From the NCBI RefSeq assembly GCF_037201815.1, contig NZ_CP147407.1, positions 1,612,001-1,676,000 on the forward strand: a DNA stretch of 64,000 nt, in the 5' to 3' direction. This DNA is from Metabacillus sp. FJAT-52054. GTDB taxonomy: Bacteria; Bacillota; Bacilli; Bacillales; Bacillaceae. Positions within the stretch are counted from its first letter, which is position 1. Every line of letters begins with the position of its first letter. The position numbers and the translations under genes are program-made. A model generated the notes under the pieces. It was given only the letters and a program-made list of their open reading frames with translations, made no database searches and was not told the DNA's origin. Of the stretch, positions 8,799 through 16,919 are shown one piece after another.

Positions 8799-9347
8799 AT
8801 GAGAAGAAAGATTAAGGGAATTATTGATGATATAAAAAAAGTTTTGTCAATGAAAGATGGAATGATAATGGTAAAGAAACAGCTAAAAACAGTTGCAGCA
8901 GGGACATTGATTATCTATCTCGCATTTCTGCTAAAACTGGTATTATTCAAACAAATTCCACTGCATGAGTCTCCGGAACATTTTGCAGCTTTGAGCGGAG
9001 ATTTGATAAAACAAAATTTTGCATACAGCAATATGACGCCTTTTGCTACCGTAAAGCGTTATATGATGGTAGCTCATAGCAGGCCGGGATTAAGCATTCC
9101 AAATCTTTTAGGAAATTTGGCCGGATTTATTCCATTTGGCTTGCTCATACCGGTAATGGTTAAAAAATTAAGAAATAGCTGGCTGATGCTTTTGCTTTCT
9201 TTTCTTTTCAGTCTCGCTTTGGAAATCATTCAGCTTTCATTAGCTCTCGGTGTCTTTGATGTGGATGACCTGCTTCTTAATACAGCAGGCGGAGTTTTTG
9301 GCTATCTGCTTTTCAGCCTCTTAATAAAAATAGGGCGATCCAAATGA
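8799..9347 (+). CDS. VanZ-like integral membrane protein
   Basis: 182 residues with about four membrane segments. The VanZ-family pattern is visible in NLLGNLAGFIPFGLLIP and SLALEIIQL...FDVDDLLLNTAGG. VanZ of enterococci gives low-level teicoplanin resistance; the function of Bacillus homologues is unsettled. ATG follows AAGGAATTAAGG. The first 35 residues are polar and an internal start at residue 23 or 25 (MIMVKKQL) is possible. Stop codon lies inside the terminator hairpin. Confidence 0.8.
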   Translation: MRRKIKGIIDDIKKVLSMKDGMIMVKKQLKTVAAGTLIIYLAFLLKLVLFKQIPLHESPEHFAALSGDLIKQNFAYSNMTPFATVKRYMMVAHSRPGLSIPNLLGNLAGFIPFGLLIPVMVKKLRNSWLMLLLSFLFSLALEIIQLSLALGVFDVDDLLLNTAGGVFGYLLFSLLIKIGRSK

Positions 9348-9364
9348 GGATCGCCCTGTTTTTA
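9329..9364. terminator. Bidirectional terminator overlapping the VanZ-like stop codon
   Basis: Perfect stem AGGGCGATCC / GGATCGCCCT with A/T tracts on both sides, shared by convergent genes. Confidence 0.9.
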
Positions 9365-10495
9365 TGGTTTCAAAACAACTTTTACACACTCATCTTCATG
9401 ATCATTGAAAATGTTATATGCATGGGAAGCTTCGTCCAGCGAGATTTTGTGCGAGACAATCTCGGAAGGAACGATTTGATTGGATTGAATCATGTCAAAC
9501 AGTTTTGGCATAAAGTGGATGACAGGTGCCTGTCCTGTTTTGACGGTGATATTTCTGGAAAAAATATCTCCAAGCGGAAAGTCGTTATAGGATTCTCCAT
9601 AAACACCTGTCAGCTGAATGGTTCCGAATTTACGGACGGCTTCAGAAGCGATTCGGATTGGACCAAGACTTCCGCCATGAAGCTTAAACTTCTGGCCGAT
9701 TTTTTCCATAGCCGTCATTCTTCCATCCATTCCTACACAATCGATTACAACATCTGCTCCGCCCTTTGTAAATTCGTGCAGATAAGAGCCGGGGTCATCC
9801 GTACTGGTAAAATCAAATGTTTCAACTGAATTCATCTTTTTCGCTTTATTTAATCGATAATCGAGCTGATCGACAGCAATAACCCGCTCTGCTCCAGCCA
9901 TTGCTGCAAACTTTTGCGCCATTAGACCAACAGGTCCGCAGCCAAGGACAATCACTGTATCTCCGGCTTTAACTCCTGCGTTTTCTACACTCCAGTATGC
10001 GGTAGGAAGTACATCAGACATGAAAAGAAGGTCTTCATCTTCGCGTTCACAGGATTCTGGCACTACAAAAGAGGTAAAGTCAGCATAAGGTACGCGCAGG
10101 TATTCAGCCTGTCCCCCAGGGTGACCTCCGAACATTTCAGTGAATCCAAAAAGTCCTCCCTGATCTCCCATAGGATTGGAGTTGTCGCATTGGCTTTCCA
10201 TCTGATTTCTGCAGTAGAAGCATGTTCCGCACCCAATATTAAATGGGATAACTACCCGGTCGCCTTTTTTTACCTTTGTAACCTCAGAACCGACCTCTTC
10301 AACGATTCCCATCGGTTCATGGCCAATTACATAATCCTTATTTATAGGCATATTTCCTTGATAGAGGTGAAGGTCTGATCCGCAAATTGCGGTAGAGGTA
10401 ATTTTAACGATCATATCGCTGTTCTCCTGAATCCTTGGATCCTCCACCTGTTTTACTTCGATCTTCTCACTGCCTTGATAAGTAACTGCTCTCAT
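9362..10495 (-). CDS. Zinc-dependent alcohol/formaldehyde-type dehydrogenase (AdhB-like)
   Basis: 377 residues, medium-chain dehydrogenase. Catalytic zinc ligands are in AICGSDLH and GHEPMG; the structural zinc loop is GCGTCFYCRNQMESQC; the NAD-binding GCGPVGLMAQ motif is near residue 190. Overall it follows the glutathione-independent formaldehyde dehydrogenase branch that includes B. subtilis AdhB. ATG is preceded by AGGAGTG. Substrate not assignable. Divergent from galM with a dyad between them. Confidence 0.88.
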   Translation of the reverse strand: MRAVTYQGSEKIEVKQVEDPRIQENSDMIVKITSTAICGSDLHLYQGNMPINKDYVIGHEPMGIVEEVGSEVTKVKKGDRVVIPFNIGCGTCFYCRNQMESQCDNSNPMGDQGGLFGFTEMFGGHPGGQAEYLRVPYADFTSFVVPESCEREDEDLLFMSDVLPTAYWSVENAGVKAGDTVIVLGCGPVGLMAQKFAAMAGAERVIAVDQLDYRLNKAKKMNSVETFDFTSTDDPGSYLHEFTKGGADVVIDCVGMDGRMTAMEKIGQKFKLHGGSLGPIRIASEAVRKFGTIQLTGVYGESYNDFPLGDIFSRNITVKTGQAPVIHFMPKLFDMIQSNQIVPSEIVSHKISLDEASHAYNIFNDHEDECVKVVLKP

Positions 10496-10602
10496 TCTTC
10501 ACACTCCTAGTTATATATTGTCACACTCCTGTTCTTTTCCCCTTTTAACATCTTGTAATCGGATTGGCTCGAAAAATATGCCAAAAGCTTCCTCTCGTGA
10601 AA

Positions 10603-10617
10603 CTTTACAATGTAAAG
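10603..10617. promoter_or_regulatory. 15-bp perfect dyad CTTTACAATGTAAAG
   Basis: Seven-base arms around one central base, in the gap between divergent adh and galM; it contains TACAAT, a possible -10 for galM. Suggests an operator; regulator unknown. Confidence 0.45.
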
Positions 10618-10672
10618 CATTAAGATTATGCTCAATTTAATAGAATCAGATAAAGGCTGGAAGGAGTCCGTT

Positions 10673-11716
10673 ATGAAGGCAGAAAAAAAGATATTTGGTC
10701 AATTGGACGGTCAGGATGTTTATGGCTACAGAATAAGAAACAGCAATGGAGTAGAGGTTGAATGCATGGAATACGGCTGTGCGATAACCAGAATTGTAAC
10801 GCCTGACAGGGATGGAAGGGTTGAAAATATCGTACTCGGCTGCAGGGAGCTGGAGGATTATATACATAGAGTTCCTTATTTTGGGGCGGTAGTCGGGCGT
10901 GTAGGAGGAAGAATCGGAAAAGGGCATCTGCCTGTAAACAGAAAAACCTATCAGGTAACTGCGAACCAGGAAGGCAATCACCTGCATGGCGGAGAAAAAG
11001 GATTCAGTCACAGGGTTTGGTCTTCACATGCAATTGAATCTGAGCAAGATGCAGCAGTTGTATTTACTTACTTTAGTCCAGATGGAGAAGAAGGGTTTCC
11101 AGGAAATCTTGAGGTGAAAGTAACTTACAGGTTAACGGAGAAAAACGAATTCATTTTGACCTATGAAGGAAGACCGGATCGGGATACTGTTCTGAATATG
11201 ACGAATCATACCTATTTTAATTTGAGCGGTTCTGTCAAAGATTCGATAGCTGAACATGCGCTGACCCTTCCAAGCGGCCATTACCTGGAGCTCGATGATG
11301 AATCATTGCCTACAGGGAGAGAGCTTGAAACAGAAGGAACGGTCTTTGACTTCCGGCAAGGCAGGAAACTGAAGGATGGAATCTTCTCCGATCACGAACA
11401 AATAAAAATTGCCGGCGGTGGTTATGATCATCCGTTCCTGCTTGATGAAGGGAAGGAGATGATCCTTTATGAAGCTAACAGCGGACGCCTTCTTACAGTG
11501 GAAACAGATCAGCCTGCTGTCATTGTGTATACAAGCAATTCAATGGGAGATGATATTGTGCTGCAGGAAGGAAAGACTGCAGAGAAGCATATGGCCGTTT
11601 GCCTTGAGACGCAATTTCCGCCAGATGCCGTACACCACGACTCATTTCCATCCATTATTCTTCGAAATGGCGAAAAATATCACGCCGAAACGAAATGGAC
11701 ATTTTCAGTTAGATAG
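10673..11716 (+). CDS. galM: Aldose 1-epimerase (galactose mutarotase)
   Basis: 347 residues. Interconverts alpha and beta anomers of aldoses. Family motifs: HLHGGEKGFSHRVW, the catalytic His region MTNHTYFNLSG, and the catalytic Glu in LETQFPPDAVHH near the C-terminus. Start chosen at the ATG after GGAAGGAG; an upstream in-frame ATG at 10628 lacks a ribosome site. Single gene closed by a strong terminator. Confidence 0.92.
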   Translation: MKAEKKIFGQLDGQDVYGYRIRNSNGVEVECMEYGCAITRIVTPDRDGRVENIVLGCRELEDYIHRVPYFGAVVGRVGGRIGKGHLPVNRKTYQVTANQEGNHLHGGEKGFSHRVWSSHAIESEQDAAVVFTYFSPDGEEGFPGNLEVKVTYRLTEKNEFILTYEGRPDRDTVLNMTNHTYFNLSGSVKDSIAEHALTLPSGHYLELDDESLPTGRELETEGTVFDFRQGRKLKDGIFSDHEQIKIAGGGYDHPFLLDEGKEMILYEANSGRLLTVETDQPAVIVYTSNSMGDDIVLQEGKTAEKHMAVCLETQFPPDAVHHDSFPSIILRNGEKYHAETKWTFSVR

Positions 11717-11746
11717 AAGAGACAGCGTGAGCGCTGTCTTTTTTTG
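11717..11746 (+). terminator. Terminator of galM
   Basis: Stem AGACAGCG / CGCTGTCT, loop TGAG, then seven T. Confidence 0.92.
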
Positions 11747-11939
11747 TTAACTTTCCAAGGTTAATAATTAACAAAATATTTACTTTTCTCCATTCAGGCT
11801 TAGTCTATACTGAAAATAATACTTGAAAAGCATCACGTGGTTTCGTCTTTCCTATTCGGGGTAAAAATCAGATTATGAGCAAAGCTGTTGATTTTATTTT
11901 GGGACGGTATTGGTCCGTCCATATTCAGGGAGGAAAATC

Positions 11940-13205
11940 ATGCTGCTTAAAAATGATCAAAAACAATTGCTAAAGCGTTTCAAAGAGGTTCGGTACTTAA
12001 CGGAACAATTAACAGAACCGCTTGAAACCGAGGATTTTGTTGTGCAGGGTATGGTGGATGCGAGCCCTCCGAAATGGCATCTGGCCCATACTACCTGGTT
12101 CTTTGAACGCTTCATTCTTAAAGATCATTTGCCTGAGTATGAGGAGCTGAATCCTCAGTTTGATTATTTGTTTAACTCCTATTATGAGACGATCGGACCT
12201 TTTCACCCCAGGAACCAGAGGGGTTTACTGACAAGGCCCACAGCGAGAGAGGTCTTTTCTTACCGGAATTACGTGAACGCACATATAGAGAAGCTTCTTA
12301 ACAATCTGCCTGAAAGCAAAGCAGAGCTTGTTCTGGAATTGCTTGAAATCGGTCTGCAGCACGAACAGCAGCATCAGGAGCTGCTGCTGACGGATATTAA
12401 ATATAATTTTTCCCAAAACCCGCTGCTCCCTGTCTACTCCGAGTCTTCTGAACCATCCGGCATAAATCGCCGGGTATTTGAAATGATTCCATTAGACGGC
12501 GGGCTGGCAGAAATCGGGCACAGCGGAGGCGACTTTTGTTTTGATAACGAATCGCCAAGACATAAAGTCTATTTAGAACCATTTTCCCTGGCCTCCCATC
12601 CAGTTACAAATGGCGAGTATCTGAAATTCATAGAGGCGGGCGGCTATGAAAAGCCTGAATATTGGCTATCCGACGGCTGGGCTCATATCAAAAAAGAGGG
12701 CTGGAACGCTCCTATGTACTGGTTTAAGGCAGAGGACGGATGGAATTCATTCACACTTGGCGGACAGAAAAAAATCGGACTCGATGAGCCGGTATGCCAT
12801 GTGAGTTTCTATGAAGCGGATGCCTATGCCAGATGGGCAGGAAAGCGCCTCCCGACAGAGTCGGAATGGGAATATGCTTTAGAAGACACCGTCTGTGACG
12901 GGAATTTTGTTGAAAGCCGCACCTTTCACCCGCGTTCTGCTAGAAGCGGGAACGGAAAATTCCATCAGGCGTATGGAGATGTATGGGAATGGACGGCAAG
13001 TGCTTATTCTCCTTATCCGGGCAGCAAACCTCTTGAAGGAGCCCTGGGTGAATACAACGCCAAATTCATGTGTAACCAGATGGTTCTGCGAGGAGGCTCT
13101 TGCGCAACGTCTTCTTCCCACATACGATCTTCTTACCGGAATTTCTTTCAGCCTGAAAAACGCTGGCAGTTCAGCGGATTTCGTCTTGCGGAGGATGCGG
13201 AATGA
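11940..13205 (+). CDS. egtB: EgtB-type ergothioneine biosynthesis sulfoxide synthase
   Basis: 421 residues from the ATG behind GGGAGGAAAATC. N-terminal DinB-like helical domain with the non-haem iron site: a His in KWHLAHTTWFFE (47-50) and the H-x3-H-x-E motif at 141-147 (HEQQHQE). C-terminal formylglycine-generating-enzyme-like domain (about 180-420) with GKRLPTESEWEYA, GDVWEWTAS and RGGSCATSSSHIRSSYRNF. The family joins a thiol donor to trimethylhistidine using oxygen. Its stop overlaps the start of egtD by four bases (ATGA), so they are co-translated. Whether cysteine or gamma-glutamylcysteine is the donor is not readable; no egtA, egtC or egtE is nearby. Confidence 0.88.
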   Translation: MLLKNDQKQLLKRFKEVRYLTEQLTEPLETEDFVVQGMVDASPPKWHLAHTTWFFERFILKDHLPEYEELNPQFDYLFNSYYETIGPFHPRNQRGLLTRPTAREVFSYRNYVNAHIEKLLNNLPESKAELVLELLEIGLQHEQQHQELLLTDIKYNFSQNPLLPVYSESSEPSGINRRVFEMIPLDGGLAEIGHSGGDFCFDNESPRHKVYLEPFSLASHPVTNGEYLKFIEAGGYEKPEYWLSDGWAHIKKEGWNAPMYWFKAEDGWNSFTLGGQKKIGLDEPVCHVSFYEADAYARWAGKRLPTESEWEYALEDTVCDGNFVESRTFHPRSARSGNGKFHQAYGDVWEWTASAYSPYPGSKPLEGALGEYNAKFMCNQMVLRGGSCATSSSHIRSSYRNFFQPEKRWQFSGFRLAEDAE

Positions 13206-14167
13206 CAACATTGAAGCAGGCCATACAGTTTACGGATAACGGAGTTGAATATTCCAGTTTTTTAACAGAGGTGTTAGATGGTTTAAAGCGTGTGCCGAAA
13301 ACCCTGCCTGCAAAATTCCTTTATGATGAAAGAGGCTCTGAGTTATTTGAGGAAATTACGAATCTAGCTGAGTACTACCCTACTAGAACTGAAATTGATA
13401 TTTTGGAAAGTGTGAAGAATGAAATAGCACTGCTGATTGGACCGGAAGCTGCACTTATAGAGTTCGGAAGCGGCAGCAGCCGTAAAATTCAAATCCTGCT
13501 GCAGTCCCTTAAAGATTTATCCGTCTATGTGCCGATTGATATTTCCAAGGAATTTTTATATGCTTCCAGCTTGAAGCTTGCTCACGATTATCCCACCCTT
13601 CATATTCATGCAGTCTCGGGGGATTATACGGCTCCGATGACCTTGCCTGATTTGAATTGCCGGAAAAAAGCCGCCTTTTTCCCTGGATCGACAATTGGAA
13701 ATTTTGAACCCCGCGAAGCCGGTGCTTTTTTAGATACGGTTGCAGCCATGCTTGAAAAAGGGGACGGGTTTTTAGTAGGGGTAGATTTGAAAAAGGAGAG
13801 CCATATTTTACATTCAGCTTATAATGATGCCAGAGGGATTACTGCAGAGTTTAATCTGAATCTGCTGAGAAGGATGAACCGTGAGCTCGGTGCGGACTTC
13901 GCTTTGGATGCATACCGCCATCATGCTTTTTACAACGAGGAAAAAGGCAGAATAGAAATGCATATTATTAGCCAGAAAGATCAGAAAGTGACCATTCAAT
14001 CAGAAGAGATTGTTATTCAAAGAGGAGAAACGATCCATACGGAAAATTCCTATAAGTATGAAGTGGAGGAATTTCACAACCTTGCATCAAAGAGCGGTTT
14101 TGCAGCAAGAAAATTCTGGACAGATGAAAACAGGCTGTTCAGTCTCCACTATCTTGAATTAAGGTAG
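13202..14167 (+). CDS. egtD: L-histidine N-alpha-methyltransferase EgtD
   Basis: 321 residues, typical EgtD length. It trimethylates histidine with three SAM to hercynine, the EgtB substrate. Motifs: KFLYDERGSELFEEI, EYYPTRTE (substrate-binding Tyr region), EFGSGSSRKIQILL (SAM loop, 87-100), FFPGSTIGNFEP and the C-terminal SLHYLEL. Overlaps egtB by ATGA. The pair without egtC/egtE resembles reduced ergothioneine loci in which a generic PLP lyase completes the pathway. Confidence 0.92.
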   Translation: MTTLKQAIQFTDNGVEYSSFLTEVLDGLKRVPKTLPAKFLYDERGSELFEEITNLAEYYPTRTEIDILESVKNEIALLIGPEAALIEFGSGSSRKIQILLQSLKDLSVYVPIDISKEFLYASSLKLAHDYPTLHIHAVSGDYTAPMTLPDLNCRKKAAFFPGSTIGNFEPREAGAFLDTVAAMLEKGDGFLVGVDLKKESHILHSAYNDARGITAEFNLNLLRRMNRELGADFALDAYRHHAFYNEEKGRIEMHIISQKDQKVTIQSEEIVIQRGETIHTENSYKYEVEEFHNLASKSGFAARKFWTDENRLFSLHYLELR

Positions 14168-14208
14168 CAAAAAAAGCCCAGCCGGGTTAAAACCTGGCTG
14201 GGCTTTTA
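14168..14208. terminator. Bidirectional terminator after egtD
   Basis: Long stem AAAAGCCCAGCC / GGCTGGGCTTTT, serving egtD and the convergent small gene. Confidence 0.92.
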
Positions 14209-14427
14209 CGCGTTTTGAATCTCTTCTGATTGCATGCCATGCTCACTTAAAGCTTTCATAATCAGTTCTGGGGCTATTTGCATTTCATTATACGAAATCC
14301 AAATGCTTCCAGACTCAATATCCACTAAAGCCCTCTCAATTCCTTCCGTTTGAGCAAGACGTGATTCAATCATTTGAATTCTCTCTTCATTCAGCGGCTC
14401 TTTAACCTGGATTGTCGTTTCTCTCAT
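14206..14427 (-). CDS. Small HMA-like-fold protein without metal cysteines
   Basis: 73 residues from the ATG after AGGAG (7 nt); an upstream TTG in frame lacks a site. The beta-alpha-beta-beta-alpha-beta pattern (TTIQVKEPLNEERIQMIE..., GIERALVDIESGSIWISYN, PELIMKALSEHGM) looks like a heavy-metal-associated/CopZ fold, but the CxxC metal motif is absent (no Cys at all). Metal binding is therefore unlikely. Function unknown. Confidence 0.65.
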   Translation of the reverse strand: MRETTIQVKEPLNEERIQMIESRLAQTEGIERALVDIESGSIWISYNEMQIAPELIMKALSEHGMQSEEIQNA

Positions 14428-14515
14428 TTTCAGCTCTCCTCGCAAAATATCTTTCTTTCAAATCAATACCCTTAAATGATTAAAAATATGTAACTCGAAA
14501 AAGTTTTTTGTGTGG

Positions 14516-14544
14516 TTGCATCAAATAAGTTAATTGCTTATAAT
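14516..14544 (+). promoter_or_regulatory. SigA promoter of glcR
   Basis: TTGCAT, 17 nt, TATAAT; about 43 nt before the start codon. AT-rich ATAACTTA/TTACTTATTATTACTTA direct repeats just downstream could be an autoregulatory DeoR-type operator. Confidence 0.75.
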
Positions 14545-14586
14545 AACTTATGTATTACTTATTATTACTTACGAAGGCGGATATTA

Positions 14587-15360
14587 ATGTATCAAGAAGA
14601 GCGACTTGAGGCAATCATAGATTATTTAAGAACTGAAAAAAGAATATCTATAGAGCAAATCTGTTCTATATATCAAGTATCGAGGGATACTGCCAGAAGA
14701 GACTTAGTCAAGCTCGAAGAAATAAAGGCGGTAATCCGGACACGAGGCGGAGCTATTCTGCCATCAGCTCACCACAAAATAAGAGACTATACCAATCGTT
14801 TAAAGCACGTATCGGCTGAAAAAGAGAGAATTGGTAAAAAAGCCGCTTCACTCATCTTATCGGGAGACCGTGTCATTCTTGATTCTTCCACCACTGTTCA
14901 GGCATGTGCCGAATCTCTGTCTGAAGAGGATTGCACGGTCATTACAAACTCCATCCACCAAGCGGGAATCCTTGCTGGGAAGAGAGGCATTCAAATCCAT
15001 CTTCTTGGGGGAGAATTGCAAAAGGAGCACGGTTTTTTATACGGATCTGCTGTACTGGATAAATTAGCGAACTATCACGTCGAAAAGGCTTTTATCGGTC
15101 TCGTCGGGATTTCCGAACATGGATTGACCATTGCACATGAAGAGGATGGAATGGTGAAAAGAAGAATGCTGAAGCAGGCAGAACAGGTAATCATTCTAGC
15201 GGACCACTCTAAGATGGAGATTACAGACTTTTTTAAGTTCGCCGATCTGTCAGAAATCGATATTGTTATCACGGATAGAGAACCTTCTGAGAACATGATG
15301 ACCGTATTAGAAAAAAACCATGTAGAACTATTAATAGCAGATACGGAGGAAACAGGATGA
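14587..15360 (+). CDS. glcR: DeoR-family repressor GlcR
   Basis: 257 residues. N-terminal winged helix (RISIEQICSIYQVSRDTARRDLVKLEE, about 18-45) and a DeoR sugar-phosphate sensor domain (GDRVILDSSTTV, TNSIHQAG, GISEHGLTIAHEEDGMVKRRM). The start matches the conserved MYQEERL N-terminus and AAGGCGG upstream; an earlier in-frame start at 14512 would lie on the promoter. Overlaps a HAD phosphatase by ATGA, the same order as B. subtilis glcR-ywpJ, which supports the name. Confidence 0.88.
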   Translation: MYQEERLEAIIDYLRTEKRISIEQICSIYQVSRDTARRDLVKLEEIKAVIRTRGGAILPSAHHKIRDYTNRLKHVSAEKERIGKKAASLILSGDRVILDSSTTVQACAESLSEEDCTVITNSIHQAGILAGKRGIQIHLLGGELQKEHGFLYGSAVLDKLANYHVEKAFIGLVGISEHGLTIAHEEDGMVKRRMLKQAEQVIILADHSKMEITDFFKFADLSEIDIVITDREPSENMMTVLEKNHVELLIADTEETG

Positions 15361-16205
15361 TTAAGCTCGCAGCTATTGATTTGGATGGAACCCTCTTGAA
15401 CAGCAAAAACCAAATTAGTGAGGAAAACGTATCAGCGATTAAAAAGGCTGAAGAAAGAGGCATTCAGGTTGTTATTGCAACAGGCAGGGCCCATTTCGAT
15501 GTACAGAAAATATTTACCGGCACCGGTCTTAATCCTTGGATAATAGCAGCAAACGGTGCTACCATTCACCATCCTGATGGAACCCTTTTCCATTCTGTTC
15601 CTATAGATAGGGAAGAGGCCGATGGAATAATGGCTTGGCTTGAGGAAAATGATTTTTATTATGAAGTTTTCAGCAGCCATTTCATCTATACACCCCAAAG
15701 AGGGCGTGAGCTGCTTCAAATTGAAATGGACCGGATCAGCAGTTCAAATCCCGAAGTATCCATTCAGGAATTGCAGCAAGCTGCATCCAAGCAATACAGC
15801 CAATCCGGATTTTCATTTATTGAATCCTTTACGGACATTCCTGGAGAGGCCGAAATCTATAATATACTTGCGTTTTCTTTTGATGAAGAAAAAAGAAAAA
15901 CCGGCTGGAACGAATTCAAAGAAAGAGAAGGATTGACGATCGTAACATCAGCCAATCATAATTTCGAGCTTGAACATGAAAAAGCATCAAAAGGCTTGGC
16001 TTTGACAAAGCTTGCAAAAAGACTTTCGATCCCGCTATCAGAAACAGCAGCAATAGGAGACAGCATGAATGATGAATCGATGATAAGAACGGCGGGAAAA
16101 GGATACGCAATGGGAAATGCAAGAATTGAAATTAAGGACATAAGCGACACCATTTTCGGTACAAATGATGAACATGGTGTAGCGGAAATGTTAAATAGCC
16201 TCTAA
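15357..16205 (+). CDS. Cof-type HAD phosphatase (YwpJ-like)
   Basis: 282 residues, cytoplasmic. HAD motif I DLDGTLLNS at the N-terminus, motif II in VVIATGRAH, Lys of motif III in HEKASKGLALTKLA, motif IV GDSMNDESM. The C2 cap marks the Cof family that dephosphorylates sugar phosphates or flavin. Co-translated with GlcR by four-base overlap, so its substrate is probably the phosphorylated metabolite GlcR senses or a by-product of it. Confidence 0.9.
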   Translation: MIKLAAIDLDGTLLNSKNQISEENVSAIKKAEERGIQVVIATGRAHFDVQKIFTGTGLNPWIIAANGATIHHPDGTLFHSVPIDREEADGIMAWLEENDFYYEVFSSHFIYTPQRGRELLQIEMDRISSSNPEVSIQELQQAASKQYSQSGFSFIESFTDIPGEAEIYNILAFSFDEEKRKTGWNEFKEREGLTIVTSANHNFELEHEKASKGLALTKLAKRLSIPLSETAAIGDSMNDESMIRTAGKGYAMGNARIEIKDISDTIFGTNDEHGVAEMLNSL

Positions 16206-16266
16206 CGAACCTGCTGCCGGCGTAACCTGATTTTTCGGGGCGTGACGGAGCAGGTTTCATTTTTGT
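16206..16266 (+). terminator. Probable terminator after glcR operon
   Basis: AACCTGCT at 16208 pairs with AGCAGGTT at 16249, followed by CATTTTTG; the loop is long, so strength is uncertain. Confidence 0.5.
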
Positions 16267-16280
16267 CTATTGAAAACACA

Positions 16281-16802
16281 TCATTCCCCAATTCCATACA
16301 AAGAATCTCCGGGCATAAGCAGCTGGGGAATTTGTTTTAGTTTCCCGCTTTGTCCATCTATCTCCCATAGCACATCATATCGGTCTTCCGGCCATTTTTC
16401 AGGTACGTGTTTTGCGTTTAATTTTTTTGCCAATGATGGCAATTTTTGATGGGACCAGCAAACAATGACAGTCTTTGTAAGATATAGAGCGTTTGAAAGG
16501 ATCTCATTAGCTGTCTGTTCCGTTTCTTTAGCTAAGCGGACCGTATTTATAGCAATGGGCTGATGATCATCATGAAGCAAATATTTGATCAAAGGAATCA
16601 CAGTTTGAATTTTTCTTTTGCTTGGATCGTTTGGTCCTGTCCCGGCTGCATAAATGCCGGCGATACTTGGGTAGAGGAATAAAAGCAATTGGACAAGCAG
16701 TTGGGAACGGGTTTTTCCTTCTGCGGACAAGTTATGATCCGAGGGCTCATCCGGTTTTTCTGCATGACGCAGCAGGACAATTTTTGAAGGAGTCATAGTC
16801 AT
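16281..16802 (-). CDS. Histidine-phosphatase superfamily protein
   Basis: 173 residues. The phosphohistidine motif LLRHAEKP lies near residue 10, and a second conserved His is in VIVCWSHQKLPSL. This is the phosphoglycerate-mutase-like fold, short version. GAGAGG precedes two in-frame ATGs (16802 and 16796); spacing favours the second slightly. Substrate unknown; divergent from the HelD-like gene. Confidence 0.75.
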   Translation of the reverse strand: MTMTPSKIVLLRHAEKPDEPSDHNLSAEGKTRSQLLVQLLLFLYPSIAGIYAAGTGPNDPSKRKIQTVIPLIKYLLHDDHQPIAINTVRLAKETEQTANEILSNALYLTKTVIVCWSHQKLPSLAKKLNAKHVPEKWPEDRYDVLWEIDGQSGKLKQIPQLLMPGDSLYGIGE

Positions 16803-16919
16803 CTGCCTCTCTGGGATATTCGTTCATTATATGACTGGTATTGCCTGGTCCATTATGGTAAAATCATTCTCTATCTGAATATTCAGGCGTACAATCTCAT
16901 AGGAGGAGGTAACTGATTC

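Noticed and set aside
11760..11935. Possible leader riboswitch before egtB
   Set aside because: A small GGACGG/CCGTCC hairpin is present, but no known riboswitch core or expression platform with a T-run is visible.
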